This document shows, piece after piece, positions 1-8,353 of a stretch of DNA of 64,000 nucleotides. A program made the position numbers and the translations under genes. The first letter of the stretch is position 1; every line of letters begins with the position of its first letter. The DNA is from Chloroflexi bacterium HGW-Chloroflexi-10 (GTDB taxonomy: Bacteria; Chloroflexota; Anaerolineae; Anaerolineales; Anaerolineaceae). The stretch covers positions 61,670 to 125,669 of the forward strand of contig PHBZ01000027.1 of assembly GCA_002840755.1 (NCBI GenBank). Reading direction: 5' to 3'. The notes under the pieces were generated by a model. The model was not told the origin of the DNA and ran no database searches. It saw only the letters and a list, made by a program, of their open reading frames with translations.

Positions 1-2
1 TC

Positions 3-458
3 ATCTACGCGGAGTACCGGTCAGGCATACGTCCCATGGTCGAGCGCATGATCGATTACAACCTGGGCTCGTCACTTCTCATCGACGCGGATGTGGTTCA
101 GGAGGGGACTTCACAAACAGACTGCGGTCTGATCATTTCCACCGCGGATAAAACCAACTCTGTGAGATTCAATGTTTCGGCTATAGATGGTGAATTCATG
201 GTGGCAAAACAATCAGACAACGGAAGCTGGGTAGAACTTATCCCGTGGACACCTTCACCAATGATCAACATTGGCCAGGCTAATAGCCTAGGTTTGATGA
301 GTAATGGCCAGGGAGTCATGGTGTTTATCAATGACAAGCTGGCTGGCGGCGTTGATACCGCAGCGATTGACGTACAACAATTGGGATTCACAGCCTCTGT
401 TGAACAAGGATCTAACGTGATCTGTACTTTCGATAATTTGAGGATCTATTCGGAATAA
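3..458 (+). CDS. C-terminal part of a DUF1080/lectin-fold protein (5' truncated by window)
   Basis: The reading frame is open from the first bases of the window, so the gene starts upstream. What remains is about 150 residues of beta-rich sequence. It has the pattern of concanavalin-A-like, 3-keto-disaccharide-hydrolase (DUF1080) type jelly rolls: a GL-I-x-T-AD-x-x-NS-x-RF segment, a W-x-x-L-x-x-W segment, then I-N-x-G-x-x-N-x-L and a final F-DNLRIY strand. The last strand, FDNLRIYSE, is typical of the closing strand of this fold. The gene lies 24 bp upstream of the next gene on the same strand, so the two may be cotranscribed. No catalytic residue can be assigned, and the upstream portion could carry any catalytic or anchoring domain. 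The fold call is by pattern only. Confidence 0.55.
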   Translation: MYAEYRSGIRPMVERMIDYNLGSSLLIDADVVQEGTSQTDCGLIISTADKTNSVRFNVSAIDGEFMVAKQSDNGSWVELIPWTPSPMINIGQANSLGLMSNGQGVMVFINDKLAGGVDTAAIDVQQLGFTASVEQGSNVICTFDNLRIYSE

Positions 459-482
459 CCGACGAGCAGAACGGAGAGAGAG

Positions 483-1928
483 ATGATCATACCTGTACTT
501 GGAATTGCCCTTACCGTTGCAATGGGACTTGCTTTGGTGAGCAACGGAATTAACATGAAGACGATCTATGAGATCGAAGCGGACCGGTATTATATTGCAG
601 AAACTGAAAAACTTCTGGCGGATCAGTACGCAGCCGTGGAAGAAAAATTGGAAGTGGCGCGCTTCCAGAACAATACAATGGCAATCGCTGAGTATGAAAC
701 CATCCTCAACAGCATCCGCTTGCTGCGGAACCGGTCAAACATAGTCGCCATCGGCCGGCAGGTCGAACAGAAAAAATCCGCCTTCATAGAGTCACAGTAC
801 GCTATCTTCCAGGCGGATATGGCTATTCGAGCGGTTACATGGGGCATGGGTAAGGTCGGCTTTGGTAAAGTGACCGACAGCTTTATGTTGGGGAAGAACT
901 GGCCGCCCGGTTCCAATTTTTCATCCTGGAACCCACAGGGCGGTTTAACCGAGCGGTTCATCCTTGGTAGTAAACCCGAGCTAGTGGCTGCCCAATTCAG
1001 CGACGAGCTTGCCGATTTCTTTTCTGCGATCCTGACCGGTTTCGATGTCGCGAGAACCGTCAGCGCTCCCGAGGATATCCGCCAGGCAAGGGATGCGAAC
1101 ACCTTCGTCACCGATGAACTTGATAAGATGGGCAATTTGAGGCCTTTGCCAAAGGATATTGGCGATTATCTGGCTTCCTCCTTGGTAAAGAAGATCATCA
1201 AAGAGAATCAACAAATGGCAGGCGAGTCGGACCTGACCAAAGCCATATTTACACGCAAGCAGGCATGTATAGCCTTGAGAAAGTTGTGGCTGGAGGAACA
1301 GAGAGACCTTGTCCGCTCAGAGGCAGTGCGGATGGCGATGAACCGCCTGGAATGCGACAATTTGGCAAAGCCGCTCGCTCAAACTGAAGAGGATGAGGCA
1401 GCAGAGGAACCTTTGGAAACAACTGAGATTAAACCGCTTCCTGAGGAAATCGCACCCTCAACCGATATCCTCCCCCCAAATACTGATCCCATTATCTCAG
1501 ACGATATCCCGGAAGGAACTTATATTGGCACGATTGAATTTTCTGAAAAGTATTCTACATTTGCTTATAGCATCACCAGCGAGGTGATCATAACCGTCGC
1601 GCAAGATGGGAAAGTTACCGGCTCGTTTACCGGCTTAATCATCGATACACCATATTCTTATGAAAATTGCTCCGTACAGTGGGAATCTACTTTTTCAGGC
1701 GACTTCAGCGGGAGGCTTACGGGTCCCGAAGGGGTGATACAATCTTCAGAGACCATGGATTTTGATCCAAATACGGATTGTTCTGATACGTTTGAAACAG
1801 CCACTGGTTCTTTCAACCGGGGTGTCGAGATCAAGATCTCCGGGAACACATTGACCGGCATTACCAATCCACGCCCAGATAACCCTGATGAAATATTCAT
1901 CCTGATTTTTACTGCTACTAAACAATAG
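483..1928 (+). CDS. Membrane-anchored coiled-coil protein, unknown function
   Basis: A 481-residue protein that I do not recognise. An N-terminal hydrophobic segment (about residues 2-22) acts as signal anchor. It is followed by a charged, Ala/Glu-rich helical stretch (about 30-110) likely to form a coiled coil. The middle (about 170-300) is mostly helical, and an acidic, Pro-rich linker (about 305-345) leads to a C-terminal beta domain (about 350-481). That domain opens with GTYIGTI and carries a Cys pair, as in small secreted beta-sandwich domains. The start is supported by a GGAGAGAG ribosome site just before the ATG. It follows the lectin-fold gene by 24 bp. The protein is probably exported and attached to the membrane; no enzymatic motif is visible. 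Confidence 0.6.
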   Translation: MIIPVLGIALTVAMGLALVSNGINMKTIYEIEADRYYIAETEKLLADQYAAVEEKLEVARFQNNTMAIAEYETILNSIRLLRNRSNIVAIGRQVEQKKSAFIESQYAIFQADMAIRAVTWGMGKVGFGKVTDSFMLGKNWPPGSNFSSWNPQGGLTERFILGSKPELVAAQFSDELADFFSAILTGFDVARTVSAPEDIRQARDANTFVTDELDKMGNLRPLPKDIGDYLASSLVKKIIKENQQMAGESDLTKAIFTRKQACIALRKLWLEEQRDLVRSEAVRMAMNRLECDNLAKPLAQTEEDEAAEEPLETTEIKPLPEEIAPSTDILPPNTDPIISDDIPEGTYIGTIEFSEKYSTFAYSITSEVIITVAQDGKVTGSFTGLIIDTPYSYENCSVQWESTFSGDFSGRLTGPEGVIQSSETMDFDPNTDCSDTFETATGSFNRGVEIKISGNTLTGITNPRPDNPDEIFILIFTATKQ

Positions 1929-1945
1929 ATCCCAAATAAGGAATA

Positions 1946-2119
1946 AAATTTGCTTTAAGAAAAACGAATCGCGTAACACCTTGCCCAACACGTAGTGATT
2001 CCACCTACGCACCACGCTTCAACCTCGCTAAATACCTGCCCGTCCAAAACCTCTACGCCATCGGCCATTACATCTTCAACCCCGGCGGCGTGCCAATCGA
2101 CATGATTACCGTCTGGTAG
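1946..2119 (+). pseudogene. Ghost of an FAD-dependent oxidoreductase (CrtI-like) C-terminus
   Basis: An open stretch with no start codon ends in TAG at 2117. Its last 40 residues read as the end of a phytoene-desaturase/CrtI-type amine oxidoreductase: a QNLYAIGHY segment followed by NPGGVPIDMIT. This corresponds to the family's NLY-x-x-G-x-x-x-x-PGGGVP FAD-binding signature. Nothing before about 1990 resembles the family and there is no ribosome site, so this is a leftover fragment rather than a gene. Identification is by motif only. Confidence 0.4.
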
Positions 2120-2146
2120 AAACAAATAACCTTGCTTATCAACAAG

Positions 2147-2164
2147 CTTTGTTATACAATAAAG
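2147..2164. promoter_or_regulatory. Imperfect palindrome, possible MarR operator
   Basis: CTTTGTTATACAATAAAG matches its own reverse complement at 14 of 18 positions. It lies 36 bp upstream of the MarR gene start and overlaps a TATACA -10-like hexamer. MarR proteins usually repress their own promoter through an 16-20 bp palindrome, so autoregulation is plausible. This is an inference from position and symmetry. Confidence 0.3.
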
Positions 2165-2200
2165 ATACTTTACAATGAAGATAATTTCAATGGTGTATTT

Positions 2201-2668
2201 ATGACAAAATCCACAAAAAACGACTTGAAGAAACGCGCCTTGTTGGCGGTGAGAGATTATGGCGTTAACTTGACCCTGTTCCGAAACGCGATGAATGAAT
2301 GGGCAGGCCTCAACGCAACCGATATGGAATGCCTTGGATTTCTCTTTCAAAAAGACACAGCTAGTCCTTCTGAGATTGCCAGGCAAACGGGTCTTACTTC
2401 TGGTGCGACGACTGCTATGCTAGATCGGCTCGAAGGGGCAGGCTTAATTGAGCGCCGACCCAATCCGAATGATCGTCGCGGGACTCTGATCACTCCAGCA
2501 AAATCGGCTGCCGAAAAAGCTGCGTCGTGGTTTGAATCCGCGAGAAACGCACAAGCTGAATTGATTTCAAGTTACTCGGAAAGTGAACTGGAAATCATTT
2601 CTGATGTATTTGAACGATTTGCAAAATTATGGCAAGAGGAACGTGAAAAGATCCGAAAAGATAAGTAG
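2201..2668 (+). CDS. MarR-family transcriptional regulator
   Basis: A 155-residue winged-helix protein. The DNA-binding part (about residues 35-100) shows the MarR order: helix with NATDMECLGFL, recognition helix SEIARQTGLTSGATTAMLDRLE, and wing ERRPNPNDRRGTLI with the conserved D-x-R motif. N- and C-terminal helices form the usual dimer interface. The start chosen is the ATG at 2201, giving the standard family length; an in-frame start at 2132 would add 23 atypical residues. It stands alone between a gene ghost and the oppositely oriented MalT-type regulator. Its ligand and targets cannot be told from sequence, and the palindrome just upstream suggests autorepression. Confidence 0.85.
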   Translation: MTKSTKNDLKKRALLAVRDYGVNLTLFRNAMNEWAGLNATDMECLGFLFQKDTASPSEIARQTGLTSGATTAMLDRLEGAGLIERRPNPNDRRGTLITPAKSAAEKAASWFESARNAQAELISSYSESELEIISDVFERFAKLWQEEREKIRKDK

Positions 2669-2807
2669 AAGCGAATTGCACCCCATCAGCAGCCGTCGTG
2701 TGTCTTTCGAAGTTACCCTGTGGTCGGTGATGAGCAACCGTAACACCCCTTTCGATCTTATTCACCGGTTACAATCAGCAGTGGCTGGACGAGGAAGCTC
2801 GGTGTGA

Positions 2808-5627
2808 TCACGCCTTAATTGTTTTTGATATACCTTCTATCTGCATCAAGCCCAGTTTGCGGGCTTGGGCAACCGCCTCAGTACGGTTGCAGACATTCAG
2901 CTTTCTGAAAATATGGTGAATATGGCTTTTAACGGTTCCAATCGTGATTACATATCGTTCCGCAATTTCCTGATTGGTTGCCCCAGTGGCTATCATTCTC
3001 AATACTTCAATTTCACGCTGGCTAAGGCGCTCTACCAATTCCACTTCTAGTATGTCTTCATATACATTTCTCTGCGGAGTGCAGCCTGAATTCTCACCGA
3101 TTCCCGACCTTCTCGACCGTCGGATTGCAGACAATACCGACCTGAGATAATTCGAGCGATCGCCTTGCTGCACGGCGATATGAATGAGATCATCCAGAAT
3201 TGCGCTTTGATCAAAAACACGTACAAATCCTCTTGGGCGACTGAGGGCAACAGCCTGATTCAAAGCCATCAACGCGGGTCCAGTCTGATCTTGTTGGTGA
3301 TACATCTGAGCCTGGATCAGGGTTAACTCAATTTCCCTTCCCACTAACCCCTTGCTCTGAACCAATCGCAGATGCGAATCGAGGTAAGCCTGAACGGCCT
3401 GAGGTTGGTTCAGCAGGATCTGCAGTCGCATCCAATTCAGGTTTGCTTGGTAATAGGCTTCCGCTGCACCAACTGGACCCAAACCGAAAATCGGCAGTGA
3501 ATCGCCCAAACCAGCCTGGTAAATATTCAGCCAGTCCCTGGCAGCCTCCTGCACACCAACCTCCTCAGGGGTGGAGCGCAGCCTGGCAAGCACCCGAAAA
3601 CCCTGTGTGATGCGTTGGATATCCGGCCATAAGGTGTCCAGACGTTCGAAACAAGCGATTGCATCAACCAAGCGTCCTTGAATTTCATATACACGAGCCA
3701 ATGCAAAATATGCAGTCATCAGGTAATATGGGTTCATCCCCAAGCCCATTCTGTCTATCCCCTGGCGTAGATGTTGTTCAGCCTCATCAAGATGATCCTG
3801 TTCCAAAAGGATACAACCCTTGGCAACCTCTAAACTACCTAATGCAGGCAAAACCAACCCCGATTGGTTAGCGAGTATGGTGAATTCCGCCTGTCCGTTC
3901 TGACAAATATCCAATGAGTCGGTTAGGCGACCTTGACTGAATGCCAGACGGGCCAGGTGAAAGGTAGCCTCAACCATCCCAAAGAAAAGGCCAGAGTGTA
4001 ATGCAAGCGGCAGCGCTTCTTCAATTGTCCTTTTCGCCTCTTCCGGGCAGTTTAGAGCCTGGTGCGCATACCCGGCGATCAATAGCCAGGGAAACCGGCC
4101 TGAATCTCCCGGTGGGTAACCAGCCAGGTGCGATTGTGATAAAACCAGCTGCTGATTCGCATCCGCCTGATGGTTGGGAATCATTGCCAGAAAGGTGTGG
4201 ACAACTGCCGTTAATTCGTGGACCCCGGTTGACTCCTCTGGAGTAACGAGATTTCCCATTGCCAGACTCGCCTGATGCAAACGTGCTTCCACCAGGTTGC
4301 GATATTTTCCCTGAAACCGATACGCCAGCGCCAATGCCTGGAAGATACACAGCAGGGGGTGGTTACTCATAACGGTTTCGGGGAATGAAGAACACCACTC
4401 ATTAATGGTGGCAATATCACTATGAATAATCAATGTGAAGCTGTGTTGCTCAACAAAGGTCGCAGCAAAGGACCAATCCCCTGAACGAAACGCATGATAT
4501 GCTCCTTCGTACAGCAAGCCATGCGCAGCAAACCATTTTGCAGCAGCGCGATGCAGGTCCAATGCGCGCGTTGGTTGGGAGATGGTCAACCAGGTACTCA
4601 GAAAGTCTCGAAACAGATGGTGATATCGGTACCAGGTCGTGCCATTCTCTCCGGACTCTCCGCCATCCAAAGCGACTATAAAAAGGTTAGCCTGCTCAAG
4701 CTGCACGAGTATGTTGGCGCTGTTTTCGATTCCCAGAATAGCATCACAGACCGCCGCGTTCATTCGCTCAAAAATCGATGTCTCGAGCAGAAAAGATTGC
4801 ACTTCTTCAGGCAAATGGTTGATCACTTCATTCAGCAGAAACTCCGCCTGTTGTTGGTGTCCACCGGTGAAGGGCAATACTGTATGATCATATGATGCAT
4901 GGTTCGCTAGTGAAAGTGCTGCCAATTGTAAACCGGCAGGCCAGCCTTCCACCTGTTCGGCCAATCTGGTAATCAGCTCATCGGGCAAGTCGAGCTGCAT
5001 AGAATCATTCAAAAAAAGTTTGGTTTCTTCATCGACAAAGCGAAGATCTGAGGCGCGCAATTCCACCAATCGTCCACGTGCTCGCCAGAGAGCCAGTGGA
5101 AAAGTAGGGTTTGACCGGCTTCCAATCGCAATGTGGAAATTTTCTGGGCGATGACTGATTAAAAACTCCACCGCCTGATGGATTAAGGGCGTTCTTATCA
5201 GGTGATAGTCATCCAGCACCAGCGCAACGTGTTTGTTTGTGTCACAAAGTGAATTGATTACGGCGGGTAGAAGTGAGAGTAAATCCGTTTCCGTCGAAGC
5301 ACGCAGCACCTGATGAATCGGCGTCAGCCCACTGTCCTTACCAAGTGCCTGTTCCAGGCTAGCGATCAAATAAATGCCGAAGGTAATCGGATGATTGTCG
5401 CTTTCATCCAATGAATACCAGGACACTGTTATGCCTGCCTGATGTAACTGGCGCGACCAATCAACCAACAAGGTGGTCTTACCGTAACCGGCAGGTGCGC
5501 ATACCAACACCAGATCCACATTAGGTTCCAGGGTAAGTTTTTGCAGCAAACGGTCACGCCAGATGGTTCTCGACCGAGGTGCAGGTGGGCGGAGTTTCGT
5601 TAAGATCAGCGAACTGATTGGTTCCAT
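2808..5627 (-). CDS. MalT-type LuxR-family ATP-dependent regulator 1
   Basis: A 939-residue STAND-class regulator. The N-terminal NTPase has Walker A APAGYGKTT at residues 44-52 and Walker B VALVLDDYHL near 135. A winged-helix linker and a long alpha-helical TPR-like sensor region (about 380-830) follow. A LuxR/GerE helix-turn-helix at the C-terminus (about 870-930) has LSQREIEVLRMIATG, EIAERYVITIGTVKSHI and KLNVCNRTEA. In this family ATP and an inducer bound by the TPR region drive oligomerisation and activation of target promoters. The gene diverges from a flavodoxin/membrane-protein pair 136 bp away, which is its most likely target. The ATG at 5627 has no Shine-Dalgarno sequence, but a TAAAAT hexamer ends exactly 10 nt before it, suggesting a leaderless transcript. 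Confidence 0.9.
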   Translation of the reverse strand: MEPISSLILTKLRPPAPRSRTIWRDRLLQKLTLEPNVDLVLVCAPAGYGKTTLLVDWSRQLHQAGITVSWYSLDESDNHPITFGIYLIASLEQALGKDSGLTPIHQVLRASTETDLLSLLPAVINSLCDTNKHVALVLDDYHLIRTPLIHQAVEFLISHRPENFHIAIGSRSNPTFPLALWRARGRLVELRASDLRFVDEETKLFLNDSMQLDLPDELITRLAEQVEGWPAGLQLAALSLANHASYDHTVLPFTGGHQQQAEFLLNEVINHLPEEVQSFLLETSIFERMNAAVCDAILGIENSANILVQLEQANLFIVALDGGESGENGTTWYRYHHLFRDFLSTWLTISQPTRALDLHRAAAKWFAAHGLLYEGAYHAFRSGDWSFAATFVEQHSFTLIIHSDIATINEWCSSFPETVMSNHPLLCIFQALALAYRFQGKYRNLVEARLHQASLAMGNLVTPEESTGVHELTAVVHTFLAMIPNHQADANQQLVLSQSHLAGYPPGDSGRFPWLLIAGYAHQALNCPEEAKRTIEEALPLALHSGLFFGMVEATFHLARLAFSQGRLTDSLDICQNGQAEFTILANQSGLVLPALGSLEVAKGCILLEQDHLDEAEQHLRQGIDRMGLGMNPYYLMTAYFALARVYEIQGRLVDAIACFERLDTLWPDIQRITQGFRVLARLRSTPEEVGVQEAARDWLNIYQAGLGDSLPIFGLGPVGAAEAYYQANLNWMRLQILLNQPQAVQAYLDSHLRLVQSKGLVGREIELTLIQAQMYHQQDQTGPALMALNQAVALSRPRGFVRVFDQSAILDDLIHIAVQQGDRSNYLRSVLSAIRRSRRSGIGENSGCTPQRNVYEDILEVELVERLSQREIEVLRMIATGATNQEIAERYVITIGTVKSHIHHIFRKLNVCNRTEAVAQARKLGLMQIEGISKTIKA

Positions 5628-5637
5628 GGTCAGTTTA

Positions 5638-5643
5638 ATTTTA
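5638..5643 (-). promoter_or_regulatory. -10 hexamer of regulator 1, leaderless-type
   Basis: TAAAAT on the minus strand ends 10 nt before the regulator's ATG. Transcription would start only a few bases before, or at, the start codon. The same spacing is found at both other MalT-type genes in the window. Confidence 0.45.
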
Positions 5644-5683
5644 CAGCAATACGCGCCAAGTATATACCCATGAATCTAACTTT

Positions 5684-5729
5684 CGATAGGTGCGATCGAT
5701 AGCAATCCAAGATACCATAACGTTATCAT
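5684..5729 (+). promoter_or_regulatory. Direct-repeat activator site and promoter for the flavodoxin operon
   Basis: CGATAG occurs at 5684-5689 and again at 5697-5702, a 13-bp period. It is followed after 21 bp by TATCAT (5724-5729), a plausible -10. MalT-like activators bind short direct repeats upstream of poor -35 regions, and no good -35 is seen here. The site lies in the divergent gap between regulator 1 and the flavodoxin gene. Confidence 0.35.
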
Positions 5730-5763
5730 CTACATAAAGCATATTCAAGAAAGAGGTTCAAAT

Positions 5764-6297
5764 ATGAAAGAAAACAAAATCTTGATTACTTACGCGACCA
5801 TGAGTGGTTCAACCCAGGAGATCGCCGAATTTGTGGCCAATGAGCTCACACATTTGGGGCAACCACTAGAATTGCGCCCGTGCCGGGAGGTTAATGATCT
5901 AAAAGCATTCAGTGGTATCGTGATCGGTGCTCCTCTCTACATGTTCCACCTTCATAAAGATGCACAGCGCTTTTTACAGCGCCATCAAAAGAGTCTGGCT
6001 GATTTACCCATCGCTGTATTTGCCGGTGGACCTTATGGCCCCAATGCCGCACAGGATGCACTGGAGGTCCACAAAAACCTGGGTGAAGAGTTGACAAAAT
6101 TCACCTGGTTGAAACCTGTCAGCGTTCAGTTGGTTGGTGGAAGGTTTGATCCAGCTCGCCTGCGTTTTCCATATAACCTTATTCCGGCCCTAAAGCAAGC
6201 CCCAGCCAGTGATGCTCGTAACTGGGAGGAAATCCGCTCATGGGTCCACAGCCTGCCCACCCTGTTGGCGCATCCCCTTCATCAAGCCTTGGCGTAA
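5764..6297 (+). CDS. Flavodoxin-domain protein (HemG-like)
   Basis: A 177-residue cytosolic flavodoxin-fold protein. The FMN phosphate-binding loop is the T-Y-A-T-M-S-G-S-T-Q-E-I-A stretch at about residues 9-21, followed by IVIGAPLYMFHLHKDAQRFL (about 54-73) and FAGGP near 90. This layout matches the flavodoxin-domain family that includes protoporphyrinogen oxidase HemG, but function within the family varies and heme synthesis is not shown. An AGAGG ribosome site precedes the ATG. The stop codon lies 14 bp before the next gene's start, so the pair is an operon. It faces the MalT-type regulator across a 136-bp intergenic region that contains a direct-repeat site. Confidence 0.75.
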   Translation: MKENKILITYATMSGSTQEIAEFVANELTHLGQPLELRPCREVNDLKAFSGIVIGAPLYMFHLHKDAQRFLQRHQKSLADLPIAVFAGGPYGPNAAQDALEVHKNLGEELTKFTWLKPVSVQLVGGRFDPARLRFPYNLIPALKQAPASDARNWEEIRSWVHSLPTLLAHPLHQALA

Positions 6298-6311
6298 GAA
6301 AGGATCCCTTC

Positions 6312-6926
6312 ATGAGAAGCGCAAGATATCAATTTGTTGCAATCATGGGCGCCTGGATGGGGGCGGCCGGTATCGAGCACGGTGTGGGTGAATTCCTGCA
6401 GGGTAATATTGCGCCTGATGGAGTCATGATCCAATCCTGGCCACAATCCGCTTTCTTTCAGAGCTTGAATGGCGAGCCAGCCTTGACATTCCTGCCTAAT
6501 TTACGAATGACCGGTCTCCTGGCAATCGGCTTTTCACTGTTGTTCGCTGTCTGGGCGATCTTTTTTGCTCAGAGCAAGCACAACAGGTGGATCTTGATGT
6601 TGCTGGCTATTCCAATGCTGTTGTTTGGTGGCGGGATCTTCCCGCCCATTCTAGGCATGCTGATAGGCGCCGCTGCTTCTGCGTTCAGGTCTCCTGTGCG
6701 TCAAAAATCAGTCGGTGGTTTTGCCCGGTTCCTTGGTCTGTCATGGCGGTGGATCCTAGCGGCTTGCTGTATATCCTGGCTGGCTTTGTTACCTGGCATT
6801 ACTGTCCTGAATTACTACTTCGGGTTTGATTCAGTACCTTTCACACTGATGATCATGTCCACTGCTTTTCTCTTTCTCTTTCTAGCTTATTGGAGCAGCA
6901 TTCTGCATGATCGCTTAAAGCTGTAG
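6312..6926 (+). CDS. Polytopic membrane protein, unknown function
   Basis: A 204-residue protein with about five hydrophobic helices: one near residues 8-22, one at about 57-75, one at about 83-107, one at about 130-150 and a last near 165-190. The start at 6312 is supported by AGAAAGGA eight bases upstream and overlaps no coding sequence; an earlier in-frame ATG at 6240 lies inside the flavodoxin gene. A charged N-terminal region carries GIEHGVGE. I do not recognise a family with certainty. Cotranscription with the flavodoxin gene suggests a shared physiological response governed by the divergent MalT-type regulator. Confidence 0.65.
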   Translation: MRSARYQFVAIMGAWMGAAGIEHGVGEFLQGNIAPDGVMIQSWPQSAFFQSLNGEPALTFLPNLRMTGLLAIGFSLLFAVWAIFFAQSKHNRWILMLLAIPMLLFGGGIFPPILGMLIGAAASAFRSPVRQKSVGGFARFLGLSWRWILAACCISWLALLPGITVLNYYFGFDSVPFTLMIMSTAFLFLFLAYWSSILHDRLKL

Positions 6927-7136
6927 TGTCTGAAAAACAAAATTGGTTAGTCAGTAAGTAGGGTGCGTCAGTGACCCACCACGTCTGCTCTCGCTGATTC
7001 GTTTCCCAATCGTTCCCATTTATAATTTTTTACTAATCAGGTGAAAACAAACAACCTATTCAGACACTTATTTGCTTTAGTCACTGTTCTTTTACAACCG
7101 GAATTTCGGATTCATCATGCTCTAGGTAAACAAAAG

Positions 7137-7159
7137 ACCAGAGAGTCAATGTCTCTGGT
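7137..7159. terminator. Bidirectional hairpin terminator
   Basis: ACCAGAGA (7137-7144) pairs with TCTCTGGT (7152-7159) across a 7-nt loop. It is flanked by TTTTCTTTT on the plus side and by A-rich sequence on the other side. It could end the flavodoxin operon from the left, or the tRNA-like remnant lying just to the right on the minus strand. Confidence 0.6.
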
Positions 7160-7167
7160 TTTCTTTT

Positions 7168-7228
7168 CAGTATCGCTAGATGATTTCGAGCCTACGACCT
7201 CCGGGTTAGGCTATCAATCAGCGTGATA
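7168..7228 (-). pseudogene. Degenerate tRNA-like sequence
   Basis: Read on the minus strand, the 3' part contains CCCGGAGGTCGTAGGCTCGA, which looks like an anticodon stem, variable loop and T-arm. It ends in TAGCGATACTG, and the 5' TATCACG could pair in part with TAGCGATA as an acceptor stem. The T stem no longer pairs and the D-arm and anticodon arm are collapsed to about 61 nt, so this is not a working tRNA. The terminator immediately downstream on the same strand fits a decayed tRNA gene. Confidence 0.3.
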
Positions 7229-7249
7229 TGAATCAATATCCCGAATCCG

Positions 7250-7444
7250 CGCCACCTTTATGCTCCTGAGCATAGTGAAGTGGATCTATGGTTAGCCTTG
7301 CAAATCCTGTTAAGAAGATGCAAGACTGATGTCAGCTAAACCGACGAACACTGGTCGCGCAGCACCATGTAAGGGTTATTGCTTGCCTGGCAGGCAGCGA
7401 TCCCACAAAGGGACTATGTAGTTGGTCGATGTTCGTATATCAGC
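7250..7444 (-). repeat. Dispersed ~190-bp intergenic repeat, copy 1
   Basis: The minus strand of this stretch aligns along nearly its whole length with 37998-38193 on the plus strand. Shared blocks include GTGCTGCGCGACCAG, TTTGCAAGGC and CCACTTC. By eye roughly three quarters of positions agree. In this copy the frame that is open in copy 2 holds several stop codons. The remainder of the 6927-7596 gap, to its right, is AT-rich and shows nothing else. Confidence 0.65.
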
Positions 7445-7596
7445 TTCTATGGGAAGGTTAGTCGAGTGATTTTTTAAACTAATAAATTTGTGCAGTAAAT
7501 TTGAGTTACAGTTTATATATGCAATTTTGTGGTATTAAATCCATTATTAAAAAATATCCATTTGAATTACTCTGCAACGAATTGTGTGATAATTTT

Positions 7597-8298
7597 TTAA
7601 TTTCGCGCTCGAAGGCTTTTCACTGCCCACAAAGCCTTAAAATTTGTCGTTGGAGAATAGAGAGAAAGGATGGTAAGAACCCCTGAAAGGATTAGACCTC
7701 CACCAAGGATAGACAAAGCCAAATGCCACACATCTGCATAATTAAACCCACTGATAGTATGTGTAGGAGCCATCATAAACTGGATTGTGAGTGTGAGTAG
7801 TCCAACAGCAATTAAGGCAATAGCAGCGGTGTTCCTGTTTACCTGCTGGTTATCGGTGGTTCTCTCAAAATTAATCCCTTGCCAAATGCCAGGAATGCGG
7901 AAAAGAAGGAAAACTAGTAATGTGAGCACATTCGTATACAGAACGCCATCCACTGGCATGGATCCACCACGCAGCGCACGCGAGGCAAACATATGGACTG
8001 CGTTAATGATTGTCCCGAGTAGGAGGGCAAAGATTACAGCACGATACGCGTGTTTACTTCTTTTTACAAGCATCACTACCGCACGCACCCCCAGAATCCC
8101 GGCAGCAATCCCAATCAGAACAAACAAAATCCATAACCATTGAAATGATGCAATTCCAGCGAATTTGCCCTCATACCCTGTTGGGTTGAGTGCTACGCAG
8201 GTTGTTCCTGCTCCACCCATCAAGGTGAAAGCTGCTGTAAGGCTCATTAAAACGATACCAACAATACGCAGAAGTTTTGCCCACCATTTGTTTCTCAT
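7597..8298 (-). CDS. Polytopic membrane protein, unknown function
   Basis: A 233-residue protein with about six membrane helices: near 10-30, 48-70, 76-98, 120-140, 160-178 and 190-212. An AGGAGG ribosome site lies upstream of the ATG at 8298. A TTCVALNPTGYEGKFAGIAS loop (about 32-51) connects the first two helices. No catalytic or metal-binding motif is evident and no family is recognised. It is the last gene of a twelve-gene leftward cluster and lies 55 bp after the preceding membrane protein gene. It is probably cotranscribed with the heme/copper-related genes upstream. Confidence 0.6.
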   Translation of the reverse strand: MRNKWWAKLLRIVGIVLMSLTAAFTLMGGAGTTCVALNPTGYEGKFAGIASFQWLWILFVLIGIAAGILGVRAVVMLVKRSKHAYRAVIFALLLGTIINAVHMFASRALRGGSMPVDGVLYTNVLTLLVFLLFRIPGIWQGINFERTTDNQQVNRNTAAIALIAVGLLTLTIQFMMAPTHTISGFNYADVWHLALSILGGGLILSGVLTILSLYSPTTNFKALWAVKSLRARN

Positions 8299-8353
8299 AT
8301 AATCCTCCTTTTCTGATATCTATCGATTCTTTTTTAAGCACTGGTAGAGCAGA

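Noticed and set aside
623..1135. A 170-codon minus-strand frame opposite the coiled-coil protein gene
   Set aside because: Ser/Arg-rich reversed frame; the plus-strand gene has a ribosome site and a sensible domain order.
2669..2807. A short gene between MarR and regulator 1
   Set aside because: The longest frame overlaps the MarR gene, has no own start signal and resembles no protein.
7041..7226. A 61-codon plus-strand frame across the terminator and tRNA-like region
   Set aside because: It runs through a clear hairpin terminator and has no ribosome site or family resemblance.
7168..7228. A functional tRNA gene
   Set aside because: The T stem does not pair and the D and anticodon arms are missing, so only a degenerate remnant can be claimed.
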